Assembly: GCA_014378485.1 (NCBI GenBank)
Contig: JACMNO010000110.1
Coordinates: 62,001-126,000 of the forward strand
Length of the DNA stretch: 64,000 bases
DNA from: Bacteroidia bacterium
Lineage (GTDB): Bacteria; Bacteroidota; Bacteroidia; B-17B0; Aurantibacillaceae
Reading direction: 5' to 3'
The translations under genes were made by a program, and so were the position numbers. Below, in pieces: positions 13,101-18,741 of the stretch (the first letter of the stretch is position 1; each line of letters begins with the position of its first letter). Below the pieces are notes generated by a model. The model was given only the letters and a program-made list of their open reading frames with translations. It searched no databases and had not been told where the DNA came from.

Positions 13101-14451
13101 TAATACCCTGTGGTCTAACGGTTCTACAACTAACACGATCAGCGCATTATGTGCCGGTTCTTATTCGGTGAAGGTAACCGATGGGGCAGGTTGTATTGCT
13201 ATCCGAAACTTCTCTTTAAGCACTGTGTCGCCAATTGTATTCAGCGCGCCTGACCTTGATAATCCTCTATGTAATAATGCCTGTGACGGCTCCTTAACGG
13301 TGATCCCGGTTGGAGGCGCATTGCCTTATACCTATTCATGGACACCTACAAATGTTACTACCGCAAGTACTAATAGTTTATGTGCAGGTAATTATTCTAT
13401 TACGGTGAAAGATGCTAATGGATGTCCTGCCACGAACTCATACTCTTTAGTGAGTCCGCCAGCTATAACATTAACAGCTACCATCACCGATGCCACTTGT
13501 AGTTCAGCCCCGGATGGAGCGATCACCACAACAGTTTCGGGAGGCACACCTGGCCCGGGTTACGCCACAGTTTGGATGCCTGGAAATTCTTCTTCACTTA
13601 TTAATGTGCTATCAGGTTCTTATACTGTAACGGTTACAGACTTTGCTGGTTGCATGTTGGATTCGGCATTTACCATTAAATCAATCATAACGGTTAATGC
13701 ATTGGCAGGAAATGATACTTTATTCTGCCAGAATGGAACCTTATTACTGGATGGCTCCAATTCAAGTGGAGATCCCGGAACTACCTATCAATGGTTATCG
13801 TTGCCGAGCAATACTGTAGTTGCTGGAACTTTAATTACCACAGTATCACCAGCTACCGGAACCAGTACGTTTGTATTAGTTGCAACGGATGCCTCAGGAT
13901 TCTGTATTGATCGTGATTCCATTGTAATTACTTCAAATGCGTTGCCAAATGTAGATGCTGGCCCAATGGTAAGTATACCTCTTTTTTCTTCAGCGCAAAT
14001 TGGCGGAAGTCCGACAGGACCAAGCGGCAGTACGTTTAGTTGGACACCGGTTGTTGCACTTGATAATCCGTCTAATTCAAATCCAACATCGGGAACAACT
14101 GTCACAACTATTTATACGGTGACTGTGATGGATGCAAATGGATGTTCTAATTTTGATACGGTAACTGTATTTGTTTATCCGGAAGTTAATATTCCAAACG
14201 GGTTCTCTCCAAATGCTGATGGTAAGAATGATGTATGGCAAATAGATTTCATTGATCAGTTCCCTAATTGTGAGGTTGAGGTATATAACAGATGGGGTGA
14301 ACGATTATTTTATTCAAAAGGATATACAGTTCCTTTCAACGGACAGTATAAAGGAAAAGATCTTCCTGTAGGCACCTATTACTACATTATTAATTTAAAT
14401 CATCCTTCGCACCCGGATGCTTATACGAGCCCATTAACCATATTCAGATAA
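4135..14451 (+). CDS. giant SprB-repeat surface protein with type B T9SS sorting domain
   Basis: Predicted T9SS-exported surface protein of 3438 residues, in the style of the SprB gliding adhesin. Residues 1-19 are a signal peptide ending VNAQ. A unique region follows, starting LYWVGGSGHWND. From about residue 245 to 3180 come roughly three dozen SprB-type modules of about 75 residues, each with CNGxCNGS, GGTxPYTYxW, LCAGxYTVTVTD and xGC landmarks; a few lack the second cysteine. The C-terminus has IPNGFSPNADGKNDVW and YNRWGERLFYSKGY, the gliding-motility-associated (CHU_C, type B) domain. Such domains are normally exported with a PorP/SprF protein, and one starts 1 base after the stop. Eight modules are duplicated as a block (10063-13680). 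A direct role in gliding is unproven; adhesion or sheath formation is equally possible. Confidence 0.93.
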   Translation: MVKKLLLFIVLLTAGYVNAQTLYWVGGSGHWNDIHHWSYSSGGAAVNRAPDLNTDVIFDNNSSSNTFLVAFTGLSYVKSINILNQNNDLHFTGSNLSSLECSGNFVLNDKTFFDANTSLVFSSASTQYNDVNFWRNSFKANVLFEKGNWNLQSVKLADNYLLKINKGNYKVNNASVVVWDMESASDLVNFQINHATFYVKNRFTLGDQVSFNSSDLTLIAQKNNPNLYRIDPNVDFGLNNKIFGTNPTPLACTITYSFTNPSCFGSCDGSITVGFDPSCTTGPYDLLFNNSSSCFPTGANGVVPPSFSLNGICSCGGLLDIFVFDAIGFVTQLTSLPTPQDPTPLGLFFSGPKQPRCFGLCDGSVNIFTSGGSPPYNITVLSAPSGSTVGTYTNVPAVTTTTITNLCAGTFSFVVKDNKNCTKTFTTVMIQPTAVNPNASPTQITCNGVCNGSVSTTSSGGVGPYTYSWISGTSTPSTSTTSTIGSLCPGVVTMTVTDSKTCTATFSTTITQPPAVTLTVNKTNLICGSLCNGSASVTATGGVPGTFTYTWAPSGGNGPTASNLCAGNYTVTVTNNGNCVKTITFAITSPPILTATPTQTNLACNGACIGAINLNPSGGTGNPTYTWSPAAPTSSLITGLCAGVYSYTITDAAFCKYSNSVTITQPSATTLIMTKTDVTCNGVCNGTATGNMSGGTLPYTYSWTPAAPSASVITNLCPGTYTLKVTDFKGCSKTNTVTIFQPTVISVNVTSVSPTCNGLCNGSINSLPSGGTGPYTFTLQSSGAPVTSNPPYTNLCAGSYTVIVKDVAGCIKTQAVNLLQPNPVVLTLTPTQNTCFNQCNATISTLVNGGTPLFTYLWSTGATGSSLSNLCSGVYSATVTDANGCKGSASITITSPPDLTVTIVPTNPNCNAQCTGIATASALGGTPNYTLNWNNGAVGNIISNLCQGVYTATVTDFNGCIKIQTVSITPPPAITLTATNGTVSCAGSCDGTVSVTPTGGTPGYFYSWSPTAPTQTNSIANGLCGGNYIASVTDSKGCIASIAASVAQPTVLTASIGNVQPSCNICIGAATAAGIGGTPPYTYSWSAGQTIPNPSNLCVGVQTVIVTDSKGCTTTQTVQINQTVITLITTNGNTLSCNGGCTGVATANPSGGAGGFTYTWTPAPVAPIQNTPTATGLCAGTHTVKVSDINGCSSTNTISFTNPPVITLTISQTNVNCSGLCNGTASATAIGGTGAMSYLWSTGAVTPSINGLCAGSYTVTATDINNCTKSQVITIIENSLLTATFTPVNPSTCTSSDGSITAAISGGLPTYTLTWMPGLQTVNTLTNIAAGSYTLNIMDAAGCTQTISTTLSNPTGPTVTAVSNSITCFGACNGSATLTIAGTGPFSVNGSTIAANTATLSGLCAGITTPIIVDANSCITNQPINISEPALLTVNGVVSDDPCNASCTGSINLTPTGGTLPYTYSWLPAGGSVPDPVNLCAGNYTVNITDGNLCVVSNTFVITQPPALTLSFNKKDVLCNGVCTGGVRAIVGGGSSPYTYTWTAAAPFVTANIDTLVNLCSGNYSVTAADANGCIISGTINIGQPVALTATITSVNVKCNGQCNGSATITASGGTGTYSYNYNTTPITPTQTIGGLCVGSYTGNVGDANGCKASASFSITEPLPIVVTTTISNPKCNAVCNGSVATTVTGGSPAYSYNWIPNGGPVPNPTGLCAGNYTLIVTDDSLCIGQALVVLTNPAALIANTSFTNPTCNGGCNGAVSATPIGGTFPFNYSWASPVFTTQTVPNLCAGNYTVTVSDANSCQSIQMVTLTNPPAITINPALAPATCSVSNGSINAIASGGTPNYTYNWLNPVIVLSGQTTNTLVTGIPAGIYTVVVTDASGCSTTSVIPLSNSNGPAGATITSTNVTCQGLCNGSAQVSNPVVGGTPPYVLSWINPSSASTLVSGLCAGTYTTRILDANNCVFFQPVSIVEPQNIDDNEIITGAACLGNCNGSIALNPSGGNGGYTYAWSPVAAINGTVTSLCPGVHTATITDVLGCTLVSNYNLPSITTITSSTFATNNSCFGNCNGTLLATNVAGGVPNYSYSWSGSGQSTPLATGLCNGNYSVTITDVNGCYNVFPAVITSPSAVTFTPTVTQPNCGLCDGAVVLNPVGGTPGYTYVWSGGIPAGNSASNLCAGVYMVQVTDGNGCKSNTNVVVNNSSTITETITLKNVSCGGVCDGTVTVTAIGGTGVISYNWLHTSLNSPTLVGLCAGTYFCNMTDANGCTRTASVVIGATTTLTITPQITQSSCSSATASITVSVAGGTASYTYAWLPAGNTATLTNLAPGNYTLTVSDGNCTQTQIYSINSINGPAVTFTTQNVSCSGTCDGSISLTVSGGTPTYTTTWSNGAVTQNISGLCAGPYSYTITDAAGCKALQSFSLNTLPPIVFSIPDINNPTCNNNCNGVVTTIPSGGVLPYTYSWIVSTATTNIANGLCSGNYSVTVSDANGCSAQEGYTLTGPSSITVTAVISNLICNAVATGSIDLTVAGGTPGYTYTWTPGSVFTQDISNVLAGVHSVTITDANGCVVDSSFTITQPTAINDNEVISSSACFGNCTGSVSLTPTGGSGSYSYTWTTGASTGTVTSLCPGPLTSTITDSQGCTLVSNYNVPSITTITANTLAVNNNCFSDCNGVLTATNVAGGLPPFTLQWNDPLGQPGNVAIGLCTGTYSVKITDANGCFNMIPATIIAPSQVTFTPNITAPGCDLCNGSAIVNPVGGTSGYTYIWTNNQTGNTATNLCAGAYGIRITDGNGCVNTTTVVINSASGITGETVTFTDVTCGGTCDGTASIAAVGGVPPISYSWLNGSTSQSLTGLCAGTYFCNMTDANGCSRTASVVIGAATTLTVSSQVTQSSCSANTGSITVIVTGGAGGYSYAWVPAAPNTPTVTNLAPGVYTLTVSDGNCSKTQVFTVQSFSAPVITSTKKDISCSNICDGNIAITISGGVPTVNTLWSNGSTTNTISALCAGSYSVKVTDGAGCIAIRNFSLSTVSPIVFSAPDLDNPLCNNACDGSLTVIPVGGALPYTYSWTPTNVTTASTNSLCAGNYSITVKDANGCPATNSYSLVSPPAITLTATITDATCSSAPDGAITTTVSGGTPGPGYATVWMPGNSSSLINVLSGSYTVTVTDFAGCMLDSAFTIKSIITVNALAGNDTLFCQNGTLLLDGSNSSGDPGTTYQWLSLPSNTVVAGTLITTVSPATGTSTFVLVATDASGFCIDRDSIVITSNALPNVDAGPMVSIPLFSSAQIGGSPTGPSGSTFSWTPVVALDNPSNSNPTSGTTVTTIYTVTVMDANGCSNFDTVTVFVYPEVNIPNGFSPNADGKNDVWQIDFIDQFPNCEVEVYNRWGERLFYSKGYTVPFNGQYKGKDLPVGTYYYIINLNHPSHPDAYTSPLTIFR
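10063..11877 (+). repeat. eight-module SprB super-repeat, copy 1
   Basis: First copy of an 1815-bp (605-residue) higher-order repeat inside the giant SprB-repeat gene. It begins at IDDNEIITGAAC and ends at VVDSSFTITQPT. The eight modules recur in the same order in the next copy, including distinctive ones such as LVSNYNLPSITTIT, LCAGTYFCNMTDANGC and PPIVFSIPDI. Confidence 0.8.
11878..13680 (+). repeat. eight-module SprB super-repeat, copy 2
   Basis: Second copy of the block, beginning INDNEVISSSAC and ending MLDSAFTIK. Module order matches copy 1 (LVSNYNVPSITTIT, LCAGTYFCNMTDANGC, SPIVFSAPDL), with a constant offset of about 1815 bases and clear protein divergence. This indicates an old tandem duplication of eight modules rather than independent module expansion. 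Confidence 0.78.
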
Positions 14452-14452
14452 C

Positions 14453-15376
14453 ATGAGAAAAATCTTATACATAACGGTTATCGTGCTGCTTGTTGGGAAC
14501 CTTCAGGCACAACAGTTGCCACAGTACACCCAGTACATGCTGAATGAAATGGCAATTAATCCTGCAGTAGCCGGTAAGGATAATTTCGCCGATGTGCGCT
14601 CCAATAACCGTTACCAATGGATGGGCATTACGGATGCACCACGAACATACATGCTAACACTTCATAGTCCGTTAAAAAACCGCCACATGGGCTTAGGAAC
14701 GCATATTTACACGGATATTGTAGGACCAACCCGTAGAGTCGGTATTAGTTTAGCCTATGCTTATCATATTAAAGTGGCTAAAAAAACATTTGTTTCTTTA
14801 GGGATCAGTGCAGGGATACAACAATGGGGAATTGACGGACATAAATTGCATTTGCATGATGCAGGCGATGAAAATTTGCTCACTCAGTATCAGACAAAGA
14901 TCGTCCCGGATTTTGGTGCAGGAATATATGCGCATAACGATAAATGGTATTTAGGATTCAGTGCACCTCAGCTGTATCAAAGTCCAATTAAATTGTATGA
15001 AAACGGTGACAGCAAAGGAACTTTAGTAACTCATTTTTTGGTGAATGGTGCGTATAAATTCACTATCAATGATGATTTTAAAGTTGAGCCGTCTTTTATG
15101 CTGAAATACGCCAATCCAGCACCAATGAAACTCGATGTGGGTGCCCGCGTTATATACCAGGAACAGGTTTGGTTAGGTGTTGGTTATCGCCACAATGATG
15201 CTTATACGGCTATTCTTGGCTTCATGTATAAGAATTACTTAATGATAGGTTACTCTTATGATTTTACGACTACTAACTTAAAAAAGTATTCCACAGGAAC
15301 GCATGAATTAATGTTGGGACTTCGTTTTTCGAAGCAACAATCCAAGCACTGGGCTGATGATTCAGAAACTAAATAA
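14453..15376 (+). CDS. PorP/SprF family T9SS outer-membrane protein
   Basis: Outer-membrane partner of type B T9SS cargo; SprF is needed for secretion of SprB in Flavobacterium. The signal peptide ends at NLQAQ, followed by QLPQYTQYMLNEMAINPAVAGK, whose QYTQYM...NPA pattern is the family hallmark. Alternating beta-strands with GLGTHIYTDIVGPT and VWLGVGYRHNDAYTAILGF match the PorP/SprF barrel. At 307 residues it is a typical length. The ATG lies 1 base after the stop of the giant SprB-repeat gene, so the two are translationally close and almost certainly cargo and cognate partner. The short hydrophilic tail after the final strand is ordinary. Confidence 0.93.
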   Translation: MRKILYITVIVLLVGNLQAQQLPQYTQYMLNEMAINPAVAGKDNFADVRSNNRYQWMGITDAPRTYMLTLHSPLKNRHMGLGTHIYTDIVGPTRRVGISLAYAYHIKVAKKTFVSLGISAGIQQWGIDGHKLHLHDAGDENLLTQYQTKIVPDFGAGIYAHNDKWYLGFSAPQLYQSPIKLYENGDSKGTLVTHFLVNGAYKFTINDDFKVEPSFMLKYANPAPMKLDVGARVIYQEQVWLGVGYRHNDAYTAILGFMYKNYLMIGYSYDFTTTNLKKYSTGTHELMLGLRFSKQQSKHWADDSETK

Positions 15377-15527
15377 AATAACGTATTTTATATTGAAAAA
15401 GACTGACTTAGATCCGTTTTTTTGTGTTTTGTAACCGGATAAATTTCCTTTTGTATTTTTAAATTGCATATTGAAACCGTCTGGAATAATCCAGCTGGTT
15501 TTTTATATTGGTATTTGTCGTATCTTC

Positions 15528-16115
15528 ATGCACCTATTGGCACCTAAGCAAACATATCATCAGGATGAGTTAATTGTTCTTATCAGAGAACGTAACCAGA
15601 AGGCGTTTGCTTATCTATATGATAATTATTCAAAAGCGCTTTTTGGAGTAATCAATAATATTGTTCACGATCAGGAAGAATCTGAAGATATTTTGCAAAA
15701 TACATTTGTAAAAATTTGGAATAACTTTGATAGTTATGATGCTGCAAAAGGCCGCTTATACACATGGATGCTGAACATCTCAAGAAATATGGCGATCGAT
15801 TGTACAAGGTCAAAACATGAAAAAATTAAAAGTAAAATCCAAGAACCGTCCGAGGCCGTATATTATAAAAATCATTTATTTGTAGAGGATAATACACACG
15901 AATCGATTGGATTAAGAACTATTGTGGAAAATTTAAAAGACGATCAAAAGGAAATTATAGATTTGGCTTATTATCAGGGCTATACACAGGATGAGATCTC
16001 AAAAAAAATGAATTTACCATTAGGGACTGTTAAAACAAAAGTGAGGCAGGCACTTCTTAAATTAAGAGAGGTAACTAAAGATGAAATAAAACAAACTAGA
16101 GTACAACAAGGATAA
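15528..16115 (+). CDS. ECF-type RNA polymerase sigma factor
   Basis: Alternative sigma factor. Region 2 includes FAYLYDNYSKALFGV and the helix DILQNTFVKIWNNF, with the DNA-melting segment RLYTWMLNISRNMAID. Region 4 has DEISKKMNLPLGTVKTKVRQ, the -35-binding helix-turn-helix. I chose the ATG at 15528 (MHLLAPKQTY). A TTG at 15471 would add 19 residues (KPSGIIQLVFYIG...) that no sigma factor needs, and that stretch contains AT-rich promoter-like sequence. The stop overlaps the ATG of the cupin protein (TAATG), so the pair is translationally coupled, as expected for a sigma/anti-sigma pair. The regulon is unknown; the DUF4331/HupE/TonB genes downstream and the SprB cassette upstream are candidates by position only. 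Confidence 0.9.
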   Translation: MHLLAPKQTYHQDELIVLIRERNQKAFAYLYDNYSKALFGVINNIVHDQEESEDILQNTFVKIWNNFDSYDAAKGRLYTWMLNISRNMAIDCTRSKHEKIKSKIQEPSEAVYYKNHLFVEDNTHESIGLRTIVENLKDDQKEIIDLAYYQGYTQDEISKKMNLPLGTVKTKVRQALLKLREVTKDEIKQTRVQQG

Positions 16116-16726
16116 TGACAACTGCTAAAGAATATATAGAGTCAGGAATTTTAGAGATGTACGTGCTAGGTATGACAAATGCAGACGAAACAGCTCGAGT
16201 AAATGAAATGGCATTAAAACATCCTGAGATAAGCTTGGAAATTGAAGAAATAAGCAAAGCGTTAGAGATTGATGCAGAAAGTAAAATGTATAAACCGAGC
16301 CAAACGGTTAAACCTTTTATTATGGCCATCGTCGATTATACCGAAAGATTAAAAAATGGTGAGCAAATGACATTTCCGCCTTTACTATCCAGAGAATCTA
16401 AAATAATTGATTTTGCAGAATGGACAACCCGCGCCGATATGATATTGCCTGATGATGCCGATAATCTTTATGCAAAACTGATAGGTCATAATTCTGAAGC
16501 TACAACAGCTATTTCGTGGTTAAGAACTCATTCACCTGTAGAGATTCATACTACTGAACTAGAACGTTTTTTAATATTAGAAGGTTCTTGTGACATTACC
16601 ATTGGCAATGAAGTTCATAGTTTGGTTGCCGGTGATTTTCTGGCTATTCCATTGCATATTGAACATAGCTTAGTAGTTACCTCCCAAATACCATGTAAAG
16701 TAATATTGCAACGAGTGGCTGCTTAA
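16115..16726 (+). CDS. cupin-domain protein, candidate anti-sigma factor (ChrR-like)
   Basis: Probably the partner of the ECF sigma factor just upstream, whose stop codon overlaps this start by one base. The N-terminal 90 residues are helical (KEYIESGILEMYVLGMTNAD resembles the N-terminal anti-sigma helix seen in Bacteroidota regulators) but I see no HxxxCxxC zinc-binding anti-sigma motif. The C-terminal half is a ChrR-type cupin barrel: WLRTHSPVEIHTTELERFLI, LEGSCDITIGNEVHSLVAGD and FLAIPLHIEHSL supply possible metal-binding His and Glu residues. There is no membrane segment, so it is soluble. A sensor of oxidants or a small ligand is plausible, but the signal cannot be read from the sequence. 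Confidence 0.72.
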   Translation: MTTAKEYIESGILEMYVLGMTNADETARVNEMALKHPEISLEIEEISKALEIDAESKMYKPSQTVKPFIMAIVDYTERLKNGEQMTFPPLLSRESKIIDFAEWTTRADMILPDDADNLYAKLIGHNSEATTAISWLRTHSPVEIHTTELERFLILEGSCDITIGNEVHSLVAGDFLAIPLHIEHSLVVTSQIPCKVILQRVAA

Positions 16727-16821
16727 GCCAGTTTATTAAGTATAGCCTTTTAGTAACCTTTAACATCTTATAATCCTTTTTAGTAAAATTATCTTATTTT
16801 TACTATTTAGACATTTACATT

Positions 16822-17478
16822 ATGAAATTTCACAAAGAAGGGTATCCAACATTATTGATTACAATTTTATTTAGTACGATTATTATCGGTATTGCTAAAA
16901 TGGCTTTCCCTGAATTTGCCATTGCCCATTGGTTTGCTTATTTATTATCCGGATTTTTATTAATTGTTGTAATTCAATTTTTCAGGCATCCAACACGCCA
17001 GCATACAATAAATGAAAATGCAATTATCGCCCCCGCCGATGGTGCAGTGGTTGTGATTGAGGAAACAGAAGAAACAGAATTCTTTAAAGATAAACGAATC
17101 CAGGTTTCCATCTTTATGTCGCCCATTAATGTGCATGTTAACCGCTATCCGATTGCAGGCGATGTAACCTATGCAAAATACCACGCAGGTAAATTCTTAG
17201 TGGCATCACTGCCAAAAGCAAGTACCGAAAATGAACGCACAACAGTTGTGGTTAAACATAACAATGGTAAATCAATTCTTTTTAGGCAGGTTGCCGGAGC
17301 ATTAGCACGTCGAATTGTTATGTATAGTAAAGAGGGAGATAAAGCAACGCAATGCGGAGAAATGGGATTTATAAAATTTGGTTCTCGTGTAGATTTGTAT
17401 TTACCATTGGATACTAAACTGAAAGTAAAAATTGGTGATGTGGTAACCGGTTCTCAATCGGTAATTGCTGAGTTTTAA
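16822..17478 (+). CDS. psd: phosphatidylserine decarboxylase family protein
   Basis: Makes phosphatidylethanolamine from phosphatidylserine at the inner membrane. Two hydrophobic helices occupy about residues 10-55. The core motifs PADGAVVVIEE, IFMSPINVHVNRYPIAG and a late FGS are present. Cleavage before S188 in IKFGSRVDLYLP would create the pyruvoyl cofactor and split the chain into long and short subunits. The length of 218 residues fits the short Psd-related family common in Bacteroidota. It stands alone between the anti-sigma candidate (95 bases) and lepB (92 bases), with no obvious operon partner. Confidence 0.9.
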   Translation: MKFHKEGYPTLLITILFSTIIIGIAKMAFPEFAIAHWFAYLLSGFLLIVVIQFFRHPTRQHTINENAIIAPADGAVVVIEETEETEFFKDKRIQVSIFMSPINVHVNRYPIAGDVTYAKYHAGKFLVASLPKASTENERTTVVVKHNNGKSILFRQVAGALARRIVMYSKEGDKATQCGEMGFIKFGSRVDLYLPLDTKLKVKIGDVVTGSQSVIAEF

Positions 17479-17570
17479 AAAATAGAATCCTCATCTGTTC
17501 TAATTAGCGGTTAAAAATAATTTTAAAGTTATTTGAACTTAATCTTATTGGTAGAATATTAAATCAGGAA

Positions 17571-18512
17571 ATGCAATTAAGTAATCTCAATAAACTTTTT
17601 AAAATCATTTTTCTGTCATTTTGTTTATGGCTCGGTGTTAAAATTTTTATTTTCCAGGTATTTATTGTCCCAACTGCTTCTATGAATAATACGTTTATGG
17701 AAGGTGATCATATAATAGTTAATAAGACTGCTTTGGGGGCACGTTTGCCTATCACGCCACTATCTATACATATTGGTACAAACAAGTTTTTTTTAGATTG
17801 GGTACAACTTCCTTATTTCAGGTTGCCTGGATATTCTAATATTAAGCGAAATGATATTCTTGTTTTTAATCTCCCTTCTGAATTTCAGCTTCCTATAGAT
17901 GAGAAAAAAGAATCAATTAAAAGGTGTGTTGCCTTACCGGGAGATGTTGTTTTAATTAAAGATGGCGATGTATACATTAACAATCAAATTAAAAAAGAAA
18001 CTTCTGTTTTAAAATGGTTTTTATTAAAAGCAAATGCGAATACTACTGACACACTACGTTTAAAAAAGTTTCTGCCTCATATTAATTTTTCTATACCTGA
18101 AACAGATGTTTTTATAGCTGATGAAAAGGCTGATTCCATCAACAATATTGATAATTCCCTATTAAGTAAAAAGGCTATTCCAAAAGAAGATTATTCTCCA
18201 AACTATTTTCCCAACGCACCTCAAATTAAATGGAATCCTGATAATTTTGGGCCATACTATATTCCTAAAAAGGGTCAAGGAATTTACCTGAATAGAACAA
18301 ACATGCTTTTGTACCAGTACATTCTTGAGAAATATGAAAATAACCTATTAAGTTTTAAAAGCGACTCTGTTTTTATCAATAATTTGTATACCAATTTCTA
18401 CATTTTTAAGATGGATTACTATTTTGTATTAGGTGATAACCGTTATAATTCAATTGACTCCAGATACTGGGGATTAGTTCCTGAAGATCACCTCATTGGT
18501 AAAGCCAAATAG
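17571..18512 (+). CDS. lepB: signal peptidase I
   Basis: Membrane-bound serine protease that removes signal peptides. One hydrophobic N-terminal helix (residues 10-33) leads into box [16 protein letters not shown], with catalytic S37. Box D is [10 protein letters not shown] with general base K117. Box E is [19 protein letters not shown]. Between boxes D and E is a long insertion (about residues 135-280, with several lysine-rich and Asn-rich stretches), usual in Bacteroidota enzymes. The chain stops ten residues after box E, at HLIGKAK, so the C-terminal strand and any second membrane helix seen in many homologues are missing. Catalytic residues are intact, so activity is likely. Confidence 0.9.
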   Translation: MQLSNLNKLFKIIFLSFCLWLGVKIFIFQVFIVPTASMNNTFMEGDHIIVNKTALGARLPITPLSIHIGTNKFFLDWVQLPYFRLPGYSNIKRNDILVFNLPSEFQLPIDEKKESIKRCVALPGDVVLIKDGDVYINNQIKKETSVLKWFLLKANANTTDTLRLKKFLPHINFSIPETDVFIADEKADSINNIDNSLLSKKAIPKEDYSPNYFPNAPQIKWNPDNFGPYYIPKKGQGIYLNRTNMLLYQYILEKYENNLLSFKSDSVFINNLYTNFYIFKMDYYFVLGDNRYNSIDSRYWGLVPEDHLIGKAK

Positions 18513-18536
18513 GCTTACATTTTTCTTACACTTTTC

Positions 18537-18578
18537 GGCAAAAAAATAATTTTAACAAGATTAATAATTTTTTTTGCC
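18537..18578 (+). terminator. possible terminator after lepB
   Basis: GGCAAAAAAA at 18537 pairs with TTTTTTTGCC ending at 18577 around an AT-rich loop, 25 bases after the lepB stop. The stem is AT-rich and the T-run is inside the stem, so function is uncertain. Confidence 0.35.
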
Positions 18579-18741
18579 ATTAATATCGGAAATTAAATAG
18601 CCTGATTCCTAATCAATTATAATTTATTTTCTTCTTTATTGGAATTTATGTAATCCGCATCCTATGCCTATCTCGTAAGTTTACAAAATTGGGCAACAGC
18701 AGACTGAAGGAAGAAGTTAATCATTAAAAAATAAATTAAAC

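Noticed and set aside
5000..13680. CRISPR-like regularity of repeats
   Set aside because: Repeat spacing is about 225 bases, divergent and in frame; it is protein modules, not CRISPR.
4983..14105. Many antisense or alternate-frame open frames inside the giant SprB gene
   Set aside because: Shadows of a repetitive coding sequence with biased codons.
15471..15527. TTG start giving a longer ECF sigma factor
   Set aside because: The extra 19 residues are not sigma-like and overlap probable promoter sequence; the ATG at 15528 is better.
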